Source: Aquimarina latercula DSM 2041
GTDB lineage: Bacteria > Bacteroidota > Bacteroidia > Flavobacteriales > Flavobacteriaceae
DNA: 64,000 nucleotides
Assembly: GCF_000430645.1 (NCBI RefSeq)
Contig: NZ_AUMK01000004.1
Location: 124,001-188,000, forward strand
Direction of reading: 5' to 3'
Part shown: in pieces, positions 19,052-28,891 of the stretch
Layout: the number at the start of each line of letters is the position of its first letter
How positions within the stretch are numbered: position 1 is the stretch's first letter
Position numbers and translations under genes: made by a program
Notes under the pieces: model-generated
What the model was told of the DNA's origin: nothing
The model's input: the letters and a program-made list of their open reading frames with translations, nothing else
The model's database searches: none

Positions 19052-21450
19052 TGAGGAGTCTTCAAAAGAATAAATTACAAACAATAATCAACTTACTTGG
19101 ATTAACTGTTGGGACTGTCTGCTGTTTAAGTATTTTAATTTATGTATTTGCTCAATTAGGGTATGATGATCATCATAAAGATGCAGAAGCAATATATCGG
19201 GTAAGAACCATTATTGAAGATCCTAACGCAAAACTATTTAATGCTGCTTCTAGCGGTCCTCCTATTGGGTTTGCTATGAAAGAAGATTTCCCAGAAGTAA
19301 TTGAAGCTACTCGATTAGTATATATGGGTGAAGGCACCGAAGATTTACTTCGCACAAGTGATGGTACGGCAGGATTTTACGAGCCTAGAGGGTATCTTGC
19401 AGATCCCACAATATTTAACATTTTTAATTTCAATTTACTCGAAGGTAATCCAGATACTGCTTTGGTAGCTCCCAATACTGTAGTATTATCTTCTAGCTTA
19501 GCCAAAAAACTATTTGGTGATGTGCCTGTGCTTAATAAAACTATTATTTCTGGTAGTGGAGAACAACAACTATCACTAACTGTAACTGGTGTTTTTGATG
19601 ATAGCGATCTAGAAAAATCTCATCTAAACCCTAATTATTTAGTCACCATAAACACTCCTGGATTAGGACAGTTTGTTAGAACCGTTCAGAACTTTGCTAC
19701 TCAAAACTTTATCTATACCTATGTAAAGTTAAATAATCCAGAAAATGCGTCTTTAGTTCAGAACAAATTACCTGAATTTTTAGAGAATCGTGGTGCAAAA
19801 GACTTTGCTGCTTTTAATTTTAAGAAAGAACTTATCTTACAAAAAGTGAGTGATATCCATTTACATTCCAAAGGTATATCTAGGCAAATCGGTCCGGTAT
19901 CCGATATTAGCTACTTATACTTATTAATTACGTTAGCACTATTCATACAATTAGTAGCTTGTGTTAATTTTATCAATCTAAGTACTGCAAGAGCTAATAA
20001 ACGTGCTAAAGAAATTGGTGTTCGCAAAACTATCGGTGCAGATAAAAAATCATTAATTGGTCAATTTCTTGGAGAATCTATTCTATTATCCCTATTAGCT
20101 ACCGTTGTTAGTATTCCATTAACATGTATTTTATTACCTCTAGTGAATCAACTAACCCAAGGAGACATAAGTTTCTTAGCAATTCTTGACTGGCGTGTAT
20201 TATCAATACTTCTTGTAATTGGTATTCTAACGGGCATTATCGCTGGGATATATCCAGCTCTTGTATTATCTTCTATAAAGCCAACTCGTGTTTTGAAAGG
20301 AGCCGTCACCGCTGCTGTCGGTGGAACCTTTTTGAGAAAAGGCCTAGTAGTTTTTCAATTTGTAATCTCAATTGGCCTAATCGCCACGGTATATATTATC
20401 ACGGAACAAGTTCGTTATGCTCAAAATAAAGATATGGGTTTTAATAAAGATAATTTAATTGCAGTTCGTTTAGGAACACAAGAAGCCTTTACTCAATACA
20501 ATACTTTAAAAACAAATATGAGTAAGATTCCTGGAATAAAATCCATTTCTGGATGTAATATATATCCATCTCAATTTTTACGTGGAGATGTAGGTGCTTA
20601 TTTACCTGGTAACGATCCAACGAAACCTTTATTAGTAAAAGTAAATGGTATTCAAAGTGATTATTTAAAAACAATAGATACCGAATTATTAACAGGTAGA
20701 GGACTAAAAAGTCAGGATAGTAGTCGTGTAGTAGTAAATAAAGCCACTATTGATGCATTTAACATTTCAATAGAAAATGCGGTAGGTACAAACCTTTCAT
20801 TTTCTACAGGTGGTGATGTACAAACTGTAGAAGTGGTTGGTATCACAGAAGATTTTCATTTTGCTTCATTAAAAGAGGAAGTAGAACCAATTATGCTTTT
20901 TCTAGATATTAGTTCAGAATGGTTGCTTGTAAAAACGAACACTTCTGATTTCGAAATGATTCTTAATCAGATGGAAACTGTATGGAAACAAGTAAATAAA
21001 ACTACACCTTTTATTTACAATTTCATTGATAAAGAAACAGAAAAATTAATAGCAGAAGAAAAAAGACTGGCAAATATTTCGATTGTATTTACTACCCTAG
21101 CAATCCTAATAAGTTGTCTTGGATTATTTGGTCTAATCTCGTTTATGGCAGAACAAAAAAAGAAGGAAATCGGTATCCGAAAAGTTTTGGGAGCAAGTGT
21201 CAGTACAGTCATGAAAATGTTAACAAAAGATTTTTTCTTACTAATACTTATTGCATTAGCCATTGCTACTCCTCTATCCTACTATTTTATGGAAAACTGG
21301 CTACAAGATTTTACATATAGAATTTCAATAAGCTGGTGGGTTTTCCTAATAGCAGGTATTGTAACAATGACTATTACTTTTTTAACGGTTAGTATACAAG
21401 CTATTAAAGCAGCAACCGCCAATCCTGTAAATTCATTGAGAACGGAATAA
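19024..21450 (+). CDS. Double FtsX/MacB_PCD permease 5 of 8
   Basis: The 808-residue protein begins MIRNYFKIAL. Its first helix segment contains adjacent cysteines (TVCCLSIL). Coupling motifs are KEIGVRKTIGAD in the first half and KEIGIRKVLGAS in the second, and the end is NPVNSLRTE. The first periplasmic domain includes a glycine-rich stretch (LRTSDGTAGFYEPRGYL) longer than in neighbours. After the stop, the leader to permease 6 is 45 bp and contains a small GC-rich hairpin instead of the plain repeat. Confidence 0.92.
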   Translation: MIRNYFKIALRSLQKNKLQTIINLLGLTVGTVCCLSILIYVFAQLGYDDHHKDAEAIYRVRTIIEDPNAKLFNAASSGPPIGFAMKEDFPEVIEATRLVYMGEGTEDLLRTSDGTAGFYEPRGYLADPTIFNIFNFNLLEGNPDTALVAPNTVVLSSSLAKKLFGDVPVLNKTIISGSGEQQLSLTVTGVFDDSDLEKSHLNPNYLVTINTPGLGQFVRTVQNFATQNFIYTYVKLNNPENASLVQNKLPEFLENRGAKDFAAFNFKKELILQKVSDIHLHSKGISRQIGPVSDISYLYLLITLALFIQLVACVNFINLSTARANKRAKEIGVRKTIGADKKSLIGQFLGESILLSLLATVVSIPLTCILLPLVNQLTQGDISFLAILDWRVLSILLVIGILTGIIAGIYPALVLSSIKPTRVLKGAVTAAVGGTFLRKGLVVFQFVISIGLIATVYIITEQVRYAQNKDMGFNKDNLIAVRLGTQEAFTQYNTLKTNMSKIPGIKSISGCNIYPSQFLRGDVGAYLPGNDPTKPLLVKVNGIQSDYLKTIDTELLTGRGLKSQDSSRVVVNKATIDAFNISIENAVGTNLSFSTGGDVQTVEVVGITEDFHFASLKEEVEPIMLFLDISSEWLLVKTNTSDFEMILNQMETVWKQVNKTTPFIYNFIDKETEKLIAEEKRLANISIVFTTLAILISCLGLFGLISFMAEQKKKEIGIRKVLGASVSTVMKMLTKDFFLLILIALAIATPLSYYFMENWLQDFTYRISISWWVFLIAGIVTMTITFLTVSIQAIKAATANPVNSLRTE

Positions 21451-21464
21451 ATAAAACAATTTTT

Positions 21465-21477
21465 CTGCCTTTGGCAG
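21465..21477 (+). other. Small intercistronic hairpin
   Basis: CTGCC-TTT-GGCAG forms a perfect 5-bp GC-rich stem with a 3-nt loop in otherwise AT-rich DNA between permeases 5 and 6. There is no U-tract after it, so it is not a normal terminator. It could be an RNA processing or stability point, or chance. Confidence 0.35.
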
Positions 21478-21495
21478 GTCAAAAAACGAACTATC

Positions 21496-23850
21496 ATGAT
21501 CACTAATTATATAAAAATAGCTTTCCGTAGTTTACTTAAAAACAAAGGATATAGTTTTTTAAACATTTTTGGTTTAGCCATTGGAATTACGTGTGCTAGT
21601 CTAATTTTTCTGTGGGTAGAAGATGAATTAAGTTTTAATGAATCCTTCGCTGATCAGGATCAAATATATTATATTCCTACCAATCAGAACTATGACGGAG
21701 AGTGGCGAACTTTTTATTCAACACCTGGGCCATTAGCACAGGCTATGAAAGATGAAGTTCCTGGTGTAATTAAAGCAACTCGATCAAGTTCTGAAGAACG
21801 TCTTTTTACCGTTGGTGATAATGCTATCAATAGACAAGGAAGATACGCTGATGTAGATTTTTTAGAAATTTTTAGTCTAAAATTTATTGAAGGTACTAGA
21901 GAGAATGCTTTTAATAATCCTGAGGCCATTGTACTTACTTTAGAAACAGCTGAGCAACTTTTTGGTAAAAATGTGAACGCATTAGGCAAAACTATCAAAG
22001 TAAACAACAGAGATAATTATGTCATAACAGGTGTTATAGAAAACCCTCCTACAAATTTTACATTCCCTTTTGATTGGGTTGCTCCTTTTGAACGATATCA
22101 GGATGGTGCCGAATGGATGAATGAGTATGGCAGTAACTTTTCTGACACTTTTGTAAAATTATCTCCTGAAGCTAATATTGCGGAAGTAGATAACAAAATT
22201 AGAGAAATTATACCATCAAAAAATCCGAACACCGATACCTACGCCTTTTTGCACGCTTTAAAACATTGGCATTTAGAATCTAAATTCGAAGGAGGAGAAA
22301 AAGTCGGAGGAAGAATTAAGTATGTTCGTCTCTTTTCTATAATAGCTTTAATCATCATGTTAATAGCTTGCATTAACTTTATGAATCTATCTACAGCTAG
22401 AAGTGAAAAAAGAGCTAATGAAGTTGGAGTAAGAAAAGCTATCGGATCTAGTCGTCTAAAATTAATGATTCAGTTTGTAATAGAAGCACTTATGATGTCT
22501 TTTTTAGCATCTATTCTAAGTATTTTTCTTTTATTACTGATATTACCACAATTTAATATTTTAATAGAAAAAGATCTGGTATTAGGTTTATCCAATCCAT
22601 TACATATCGCTATTTTATTTATCACAACTATTATTAGTGGATTATTTGCTGGTATATATCCAGCATTCTATCTATCATCCTTTAAGCCTGTAGAGGTCTT
22701 AAAAGGAATAAAAGCTACTAGTGGTTCTGCTTCCTTTATTAGAAAAGGACTTGTGGTGGGGCAGTTTACAATTTCAATCGTCTTCATTATTTGTACTATA
22801 CTAGTTTACCAACAAATTCAGCACGTAAAAAATAGAGACTTAGGATATAATAAAGATCAACTAATTAGAATGCGTGCTAATGGCAATATAATTGAAAAGT
22901 TTACAGTGATAGAACAAGACCTAAAAAACACAGGAGTTGTAAGCGGTGTGGCATTAAGTAATTCTCAAATTTTATCCGCAGGAAATAATGGTTCTGGCTT
23001 ACAATGGCAAGGAGGAACCGATACAGAAGATGTTTTAATATCATATAGGCATGTCAATTCTGACTTTTTTAACACAACTGGTATAGAGCTTATAGAAGGA
23101 AGAGGTTTTAAGAAAAATCAGAGCTTGGATAGTACTAACATCATAATTACTCAATCTCTTGCTAAACTTATGGGAGAAAATTCTCCTATCGGAAAAACAA
23201 TCACTGCCGGTGATGATGTTTTACAGATAATAGGTGTTACTAAGGATTATCAATATGGAGATATGTATGCTTCTAGTGATCCTGTTATATTTTTTAATAA
23301 TCATAACTATGCCAGATACTTCTATATAAAGACTAAATCAGGTGTAGCTATGGAAGATACCTTAGCTTCTATCGAGAAAATTATGAAAAACAACAACCCT
23401 GCATTCCCTTTTGAATATACTTTCGTAGATGAGGCGTTTGACGCAATATTTAAAAGTGAACAGCTAGTTGGTAAATTATCTCAAATATTTGCATTACTCG
23501 CAATACTTATTTCTTGTCTGGGTCTTTTCGGTCTAGCTGCTTATACTGCAGAACAACGTAGTAAAGAAATTGGTGTTCGAAAAGTCTTAGGAGCCAGTGT
23601 AACAGGAATTGTAAAACTATTATCTAAAGATTTTTTGAAACTGGTATGTATCGCTATTGTATTAGCTACACCATTAGCTTGGTTAGTAATGAGTAATTGG
23701 TTACAGGAATATGCCTATCGAATAGAAATTAACTGGGTAGTCTTTATTATTGCTGGATTTGTTGCTATTATAATTGCATTAGCTACCGTAAGTTTTCAAG
23801 CATTTAAAGCCGCGATAGCAAATCCTGTGAGTAGTTTAAAAACTGAGTAA
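21496..23850 (+). CDS. Double FtsX/MacB_PCD permease 6 of 8
   Basis: At 784 residues this is the shortest of the eight. It begins MITNYIKIAF, departing from the MIRNYFKIA start of permeases 2-5. The coupling motifs are NEVGVRKAIGSS and KEIGVRKVLGAS, and the end is NPVSSLKTE. The first periplasmic domain ends in a HLESKFEGGEKVGGR segment before helix 2. That segment is very similar to the DWHLRSNFVDG and QNGIQVGGR regions of permeases 1 and 7, suggesting these three are closer relatives. Only 14 bp separate it from permease 7. Confidence 0.92.
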   Translation: MITNYIKIAFRSLLKNKGYSFLNIFGLAIGITCASLIFLWVEDELSFNESFADQDQIYYIPTNQNYDGEWRTFYSTPGPLAQAMKDEVPGVIKATRSSSEERLFTVGDNAINRQGRYADVDFLEIFSLKFIEGTRENAFNNPEAIVLTLETAEQLFGKNVNALGKTIKVNNRDNYVITGVIENPPTNFTFPFDWVAPFERYQDGAEWMNEYGSNFSDTFVKLSPEANIAEVDNKIREIIPSKNPNTDTYAFLHALKHWHLESKFEGGEKVGGRIKYVRLFSIIALIIMLIACINFMNLSTARSEKRANEVGVRKAIGSSRLKLMIQFVIEALMMSFLASILSIFLLLLILPQFNILIEKDLVLGLSNPLHIAILFITTIISGLFAGIYPAFYLSSFKPVEVLKGIKATSGSASFIRKGLVVGQFTISIVFIICTILVYQQIQHVKNRDLGYNKDQLIRMRANGNIIEKFTVIEQDLKNTGVVSGVALSNSQILSAGNNGSGLQWQGGTDTEDVLISYRHVNSDFFNTTGIELIEGRGFKKNQSLDSTNIIITQSLAKLMGENSPIGKTITAGDDVLQIIGVTKDYQYGDMYASSDPVIFFNNHNYARYFYIKTKSGVAMEDTLASIEKIMKNNNPAFPFEYTFVDEAFDAIFKSEQLVGKLSQIFALLAILISCLGLFGLAAYTAEQRSKEIGVRKVLGASVTGIVKLLSKDFLKLVCIAIVLATPLAWLVMSNWLQEYAYRIEINWVVFIIAGFVAIIIALATVSFQAFKAAIANPVSSLKTE

Positions 23851-23864
23851 TAAAAACGTACGTT

Positions 23865-26243
23865 ATGATTAGACATATTTTTTTAATCGCTATTAGAAAT
23901 CTAAAAAATAACAAAGTTAATTTTATAATCAATATTACAGGGTTATCTACTGGATTAGCCTGCGTTTTATTAATTCTTCTTTGGATACGTGATGAGAAAA
24001 GTGTTGACACTTTTCATAAAAATAAAGAGGACCTATACCAGGTCATAGCTAATTTCGAGGTAGAAAATAAGATCATCACTATGGATAACAATTCTTTTTT
24101 GTTAGGAGAATCCTTGGCAAAAGAATTTCCCGAAGTAGTATCTTCTACTGTAATTAATGCAGATTTCATAACACCAAAAGGTATATTTTCTAATCAAGAA
24201 AAAGAACAACTAGGGCAAGGTATTTTTGCAAGTTCAAATTTTTTCGAAAACTTTTCTTTTGATCTTTTAATAGGAGAAAAAACTACCGTTTTATCAAACA
24301 AAAAAAACGTAGTATTATCAGAAGAATTGGCAACAAAATTATTCAAAACTCCCGAAAATGCTATTGGAAAAATACTAGATTGGGATTATAAATGGAGTGA
24401 CGGTTCAAAAAAAGTTACTGTTCAGGTCTCTGGAGTGTTTAAAAATGTTCCAGATAATTCTACACTTCAATTTGATTCAGTTGTACATTCTGATTTACTT
24501 AAAGAAACTTCACGCTGGGTCACCGATTGGAAAAGTGGTTATGCCAAAATTTTCCTAATCCTACAAGAAGGAACAGATATCAATAATTTCAACAAAAAAA
24601 TTGCAAAACATCTATCTACTAAAGTTGATAATAGAGAAATGTTCACACTCTTTGTTCAACAATTTTCGGAAAGGTATTTAAAACAACCTTACCAAAATGG
24701 AATACAAGTTGGGGGTCGTGTAGTTTATATTAGATTATTCGGAATGATAGCATTTCTTATTTTGCTTATTGCCTGTATAAATTTTATGAATTTATCAACA
24801 GCTCAAGCGAGCAAAAGGTTAAAAGAAATTGGTATTAAAAAAGTTCTCGGTGGTCGTAAAAAAATATTGATAGCTCAATTTATTGGAGAGTCTTTTGTCC
24901 TGTCATTAATTTCTTTACTGGTAGCCATTGTCATTGTTATTTTAGTATTACCATATTTTAATACTATTACAGCCAAACATATCGAACTAACTATTAATCT
25001 AAATATTATAATCTCACTTATTGTATTATTAATAATCACAGGGTTTTTAGCAGGTAGTTATCCTGCATTTTATTTATCTAGTTTTAAACCTATTTATATA
25101 TTAAAAGGAAAATTAAAAAAATCTTTTGGAGATGCATGGATTCGCAAAGGTCTTGTAATTTTTCAGTTTACATTGGCAATTGTTTTCATTATTGGAGTGT
25201 TTATAGTGAATAATCAGATCAACTTTGTAATGAATAAAAACTTAGGATACGAACGTGATCATATTCTTACTTTTTCTTATAATGGAGATGATACTAAACT
25301 AGACACTTTTATCAATGAATTACAAAACATATCAGAGGTTACTTCTGTTTCCTTTATAAATGGAAGTATCCTAGAAGCCAATGATAGTCAAAGTGGATTT
25401 TATTGGGGCAATCTTCCTTCTGATAAAAATATTATGTTTCAATCCCCTAGAGTTGGATATAAGTTTACAGAAGTAATGGGTATTCCACTTATAAAAGGGC
25501 GAAGATTTTCTAAAAAATTTCAGGATGATTACACCAAAATCATTATAAATGCTTCTGCTGCAAAACTTATGGGGTTACAAAACCCTGTGGGCACTTTAAT
25601 AGATCAAGGAAATAAAAAAGTGGAAATAATAGGTGTCGTAGAGGATTTTCAATATGGTTCTTTACACAAAAAATTAGAACCTCTTATTTTAAGGTTTAGA
25701 AAATTTGGTACTGATATTGTACTAAAATTAAGTGGGTCCCAGACAACTACTGTCTTAGATCAAATCGAATCCATCCATAACACTTTTCAACCCGGATATC
25801 CTTTCGATTTTTCATTTTTAGATGCTGATTATCAGCAACTTTATGAAGCAGAACATAAAATTGCAACCTTATCAAAAATATTTACCCTATTTGTAGTATT
25901 AATCTCTTCTCTAGGGCTTCTAGGATTAGTAATTTTTAATGCTGAACAAAGAAAAAAAGAAATAAGTGTAAGAAAAATTCTAGGAGCAAGTGTTCTGGGA
26001 ATTGTAAAATTATTATCTAAAGATTTTTTAAAACTCGTTTTGATTGCTATCATTATTGCAGTTCCAATTGGTTGGTTATTAATGAATCAATGGTTACAGG
26101 ATTTTGCATATCAGGTACAAATAAACTGGTGGATTTTTATTATCGCTAGTTTAGCAGCAATCTTAATTGCTATAATAACAATAAGCATTCAAGCAATAAG
26201 AACCGCTCTAGTCAATCCTATTACATCTTTAAGATCTGAATAA
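23865..26243 (+). CDS. Double FtsX/MacB_PCD permease 7 of 8
   Basis: The 792-residue protein begins MIRHIFLIAI. Both coupling motifs deviate: the first is KEIGIKKVLGGR (K for R) and the second KEISVRKILGAS (S for G). These are the segments that contact the ATPase in MacB, so coupling efficiency or ATPase preference might differ. It ends NPITSLRSE. The gene closes the first transcription block. The next 163 bp contain the second activator element and promoter, so permease 8 can also be transcribed independently. Confidence 0.92.
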   Translation: MIRHIFLIAIRNLKNNKVNFIINITGLSTGLACVLLILLWIRDEKSVDTFHKNKEDLYQVIANFEVENKIITMDNNSFLLGESLAKEFPEVVSSTVINADFITPKGIFSNQEKEQLGQGIFASSNFFENFSFDLLIGEKTTVLSNKKNVVLSEELATKLFKTPENAIGKILDWDYKWSDGSKKVTVQVSGVFKNVPDNSTLQFDSVVHSDLLKETSRWVTDWKSGYAKIFLILQEGTDINNFNKKIAKHLSTKVDNREMFTLFVQQFSERYLKQPYQNGIQVGGRVVYIRLFGMIAFLILLIACINFMNLSTAQASKRLKEIGIKKVLGGRKKILIAQFIGESFVLSLISLLVAIVIVILVLPYFNTITAKHIELTINLNIIISLIVLLIITGFLAGSYPAFYLSSFKPIYILKGKLKKSFGDAWIRKGLVIFQFTLAIVFIIGVFIVNNQINFVMNKNLGYERDHILTFSYNGDDTKLDTFINELQNISEVTSVSFINGSILEANDSQSGFYWGNLPSDKNIMFQSPRVGYKFTEVMGIPLIKGRRFSKKFQDDYTKIIINASAAKLMGLQNPVGTLIDQGNKKVEIIGVVEDFQYGSLHKKLEPLILRFRKFGTDIVLKLSGSQTTTVLDQIESIHNTFQPGYPFDFSFLDADYQQLYEAEHKIATLSKIFTLFVVLISSLGLLGLVIFNAEQRKKEISVRKILGASVLGIVKLLSKDFLKLVLIAIIIAVPIGWLLMNQWLQDFAYQVQINWWIFIIASLAAILIAIITISIQAIRTALVNPITSLRSE

Positions 26244-26266
26244 ATAAGTTTTAGAGTGTTCGTTTT

Positions 26267-26295
26267 TGAACAAAAAGTGTATCAAAACCGAACAC
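26267..26295 (+). promoter_or_regulatory. Upstream activator element, copy 2
   Basis: This element matches 6930-6958 at 25 of 29 bases, including both GAACA repeats, the AGTGTATC block and the terminal CGAACAC. An extra inverted half-site GTGTTCG at 26256-26262 mirrors the terminal CGAACAC. The distance to the promoter GG (26349) is again 54 bp. Binding by the same response regulator is inferred. Confidence 0.7.
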
Positions 26296-26345
26296 ATTTA
26301 ATTTCAAAAACAAACTCAAACTTCTGTTTTTCAGGTTTTTAAGAT

Positions 26346-26364
26346 TTTGGCATCATCTTCACTA
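26346..26364 (+). promoter_or_regulatory. Sigma-54-like promoter before permease 8
   Basis: TTTTGGCATCATCTTCACT carries GG at 26349-26350 and AC at 26361-26362 (GG-N10-AC). It agrees with the promoter at 7009-7027 in 16 of 19 bases or so, including GGCA, CATCTT and ACTA. Transcription would start near 26374, giving a leader of about 33 nt to the GTG start at 26407. Confidence 0.6.
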
Positions 26365-26406
26365 TATAGATATCAAATTCAACAATCAAAAAATAAAATC
26401 AACGTC

Positions 26407-28839
26407 GTGATCAGAAACTATCTTAAAATAGCATGGAGAAATCTCATAAAAAACAAAGGGATTACTTTTATCAATACAGCTGGACTTTCATTAGGAATAT
26501 GTTGCTTTATTCTTATTGCTTTATTTGTAACGGATGAAATAAGTTATGATCGATTTCACGAAAAAGCAGATCAAATTTATAGAATCAATTCTGATATACT
26601 CTTTGGCGGTACCCAAATGAATATGGCGGTGAGTTCTGATCCTATGGGAGCTACTTTGAAAAAAGATTATCCTGAAGTAGAAGAGTACACTAGAATATAT
26701 GCTTCTGAAGGATCTAGATTAATCAGAAAAGGAACGGAACTTATAGAAGAGTTTTCAGTTGCTTATGTAGATTCTACTTTTTTTAATGTATTTACATTTC
26801 CCACCTTAAAAGGAAATCCTAAAACAGCATTACAAGCGCCAAATACAGTCGTATTGTCAGAAAAAGCAGCTATCAAATACTTTGGGAATGTTGATAATGC
26901 CATTGGTGAAACTTTAGAAACCAACAGTAATGGTAAGACCTTATATAAAGTTATGGCTGTTATAGAAGATATGCCAAAAAACTCTCATTTCCGGTTAGAT
27001 TTTTTATTCTCTATGGAGAACGTTGATTATGGTTTCGGAAATTATCTAAGTCATAATTTCCATACATATGTTGTACTAAAAGAAGGTACAAATTATAAAG
27101 AGTTCAATACCCATTTTAGGGAAATTGTAGCAAAATATTTATTACCACAAGTATCTCAATACATGGAAGTTAAAACCATAGAAGATATTGAAGCCGCTGG
27201 TAACAAAATTGAATATTCCCTAATTCCTCTTAAAGATATTCATTTACATTCCTCTCGTAGTATAGAACTTAGTGCTAATGGCTCTATAAAGTATGTATAC
27301 ATTTTTTCTGCTGTTGCTTTATTTATTCTTCTTATTGCTTGCACTAATTTTATGAATCTTACAACAGCCAGATCATCGGGTAGAGCAAAAGAAGTTGGGA
27401 TTCGTAAAGTATTAGGAACAGAGAAAAAATCATTAGTCTTACAATTCTTAAGCGAGTCTACACTTATTGTAGTATTAGCACATAGTATTGCCATTATATT
27501 TGTATTTCTTTCTTTGGATTGGTTTAATAACATCTCCGGCAAGGAAATCTCAATAAAAGCATTACTACAACCACAATTTCTGGTTTTCTTAATTCTACTG
27601 CCTTTTATTGTTGGACCTTTAGCAGGTATTTATCCAGCATTTTTCCTTTCTAAATTCCAACCAATAACCGTATTGAAAGGAAATCTATCTAAAGGGGGAA
27701 ACAAAAACAACTTAAGAAATTTCTTAGTCATTTTTCAATTTACCACCTCGATCGTGCTCATTATTGGAACCATTGTGGTTTATCAACAACTAAAACATAT
27801 CCAAACTACCGATGTGGGATTTAACAAAGATCAAGTATTAATTGTAGATAATGCTAATTTATCCGATGAAACCCGGAAATCATTAAAATCAGAGATAGAA
27901 CAATTTCCTGAAGTAAAATCAGCTTCTTTTGCAGGATATATTCCAGTTTCGAAATCTGCAAGATCTGATACCACTTTTAGCACAGAAATAGTTGCTACTA
28001 CAGAAAACGGTTTTAATATGCAATATTGGAGAACGGATTATGATTATATAAAAACTATGGGAATGGAGCTTATCGCTGGTAGAAATTTCTCTCGTTCTTT
28101 TGGAACCGATTCTACCGCTATCATTCTAAATGAAAAAGCAGTAGCGTTAACAGGTTTTAAAGATCCAATTGGTAAGAAACTATATAAAACCACAGATACA
28201 AAAGAAAAAATAATTTATACGATCATCGGAGTAGTAAAAAACTTCAATTTCGAATCTTTACGTCATGATGTAGGACCTTTAAGTCTTAGATTAGGTGATA
28301 ATAATTGGAGAACCGCATATCGATTTAATACAAGTGATGTAGAAAGTTTTATTAGCAAAATTCGTAATAAATATGAGACTACCTCTTCCGAACTAGCATT
28401 TACCTATAGTTTTTTAGATGATTCCTTCCTTGATATGTATCAGCAAGAAAAAAGAATTGGTACAATCGCTTTGATTTTTACCGTACTTGCTGTTATTATC
28501 GCTGCTTTAGGATTATTTGGATTAGCCACTTATATCGCAGAACAACGTACCAAAGAAATCGGAATACGTAAAGTTCTCGGAGCTTCTACGGCAATTATCG
28601 TAAAAATACTATCTAGAGATTTTATAAAACTAATTGTATTTGCCTTTTGTATCGCGACACCTATTGCGTGGTGGTTTATGAGCAGTTGGTTACGAGATTT
28701 TGCTTTCAGAATTCAACTAAATTGGTGGGTTTTTGCACTCACAGGTATTATCACTCTGCTAGTTGCAATCATCACACTAAGTTTTCAGACTATCAAAGCA
28801 GCTATCGCAAACCCAATTAAAAGTTTAAAAACAGAATAA
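26407..28839 (+). CDS. Double FtsX/MacB_PCD permease 8 of 8
   Basis: I place the start at the GTG at 26407. This gives VIRNYLKIAW, matching the N-termini of the other permeases, and an 810-residue product. The frame is open further upstream from a TTG at 26347, but that lies inside the promoter. Coupling motifs are KEVGIRKVLGTE and KEIGIRKVLGAS, and the end is NPIKSLKTE. A GTG start suggests lower translation than the ATG-started neighbours. The gene has its own activator/promoter module and heads a second block with the GIN-domain gene, ATPase 2 and the TolC-like gene. Confidence 0.9.
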   Translation: MIRNYLKIAWRNLIKNKGITFINTAGLSLGICCFILIALFVTDEISYDRFHEKADQIYRINSDILFGGTQMNMAVSSDPMGATLKKDYPEVEEYTRIYASEGSRLIRKGTELIEEFSVAYVDSTFFNVFTFPTLKGNPKTALQAPNTVVLSEKAAIKYFGNVDNAIGETLETNSNGKTLYKVMAVIEDMPKNSHFRLDFLFSMENVDYGFGNYLSHNFHTYVVLKEGTNYKEFNTHFREIVAKYLLPQVSQYMEVKTIEDIEAAGNKIEYSLIPLKDIHLHSSRSIELSANGSIKYVYIFSAVALFILLIACTNFMNLTTARSSGRAKEVGIRKVLGTEKKSLVLQFLSESTLIVVLAHSIAIIFVFLSLDWFNNISGKEISIKALLQPQFLVFLILLPFIVGPLAGIYPAFFLSKFQPITVLKGNLSKGGNKNNLRNFLVIFQFTTSIVLIIGTIVVYQQLKHIQTTDVGFNKDQVLIVDNANLSDETRKSLKSEIEQFPEVKSASFAGYIPVSKSARSDTTFSTEIVATTENGFNMQYWRTDYDYIKTMGMELIAGRNFSRSFGTDSTAIILNEKAVALTGFKDPIGKKLYKTTDTKEKIIYTIIGVVKNFNFESLRHDVGPLSLRLGDNNWRTAYRFNTSDVESFISKIRNKYETTSSELAFTYSFLDDSFLDMYQQEKRIGTIALIFTVLAVIIAALGLFGLATYIAEQRTKEIGIRKVLGASTAIIVKILSRDFIKLIVFAFCIATPIAWWFMSSWLRDFAFRIQLNWWVFALTGIITLLVAIITLSFQTIKAAIANPIKSLKTE

Positions 28840-28891
28840 AAATTAATATCATCAATTCAATCATATAAACGAACATAAAAACTCATTCATC

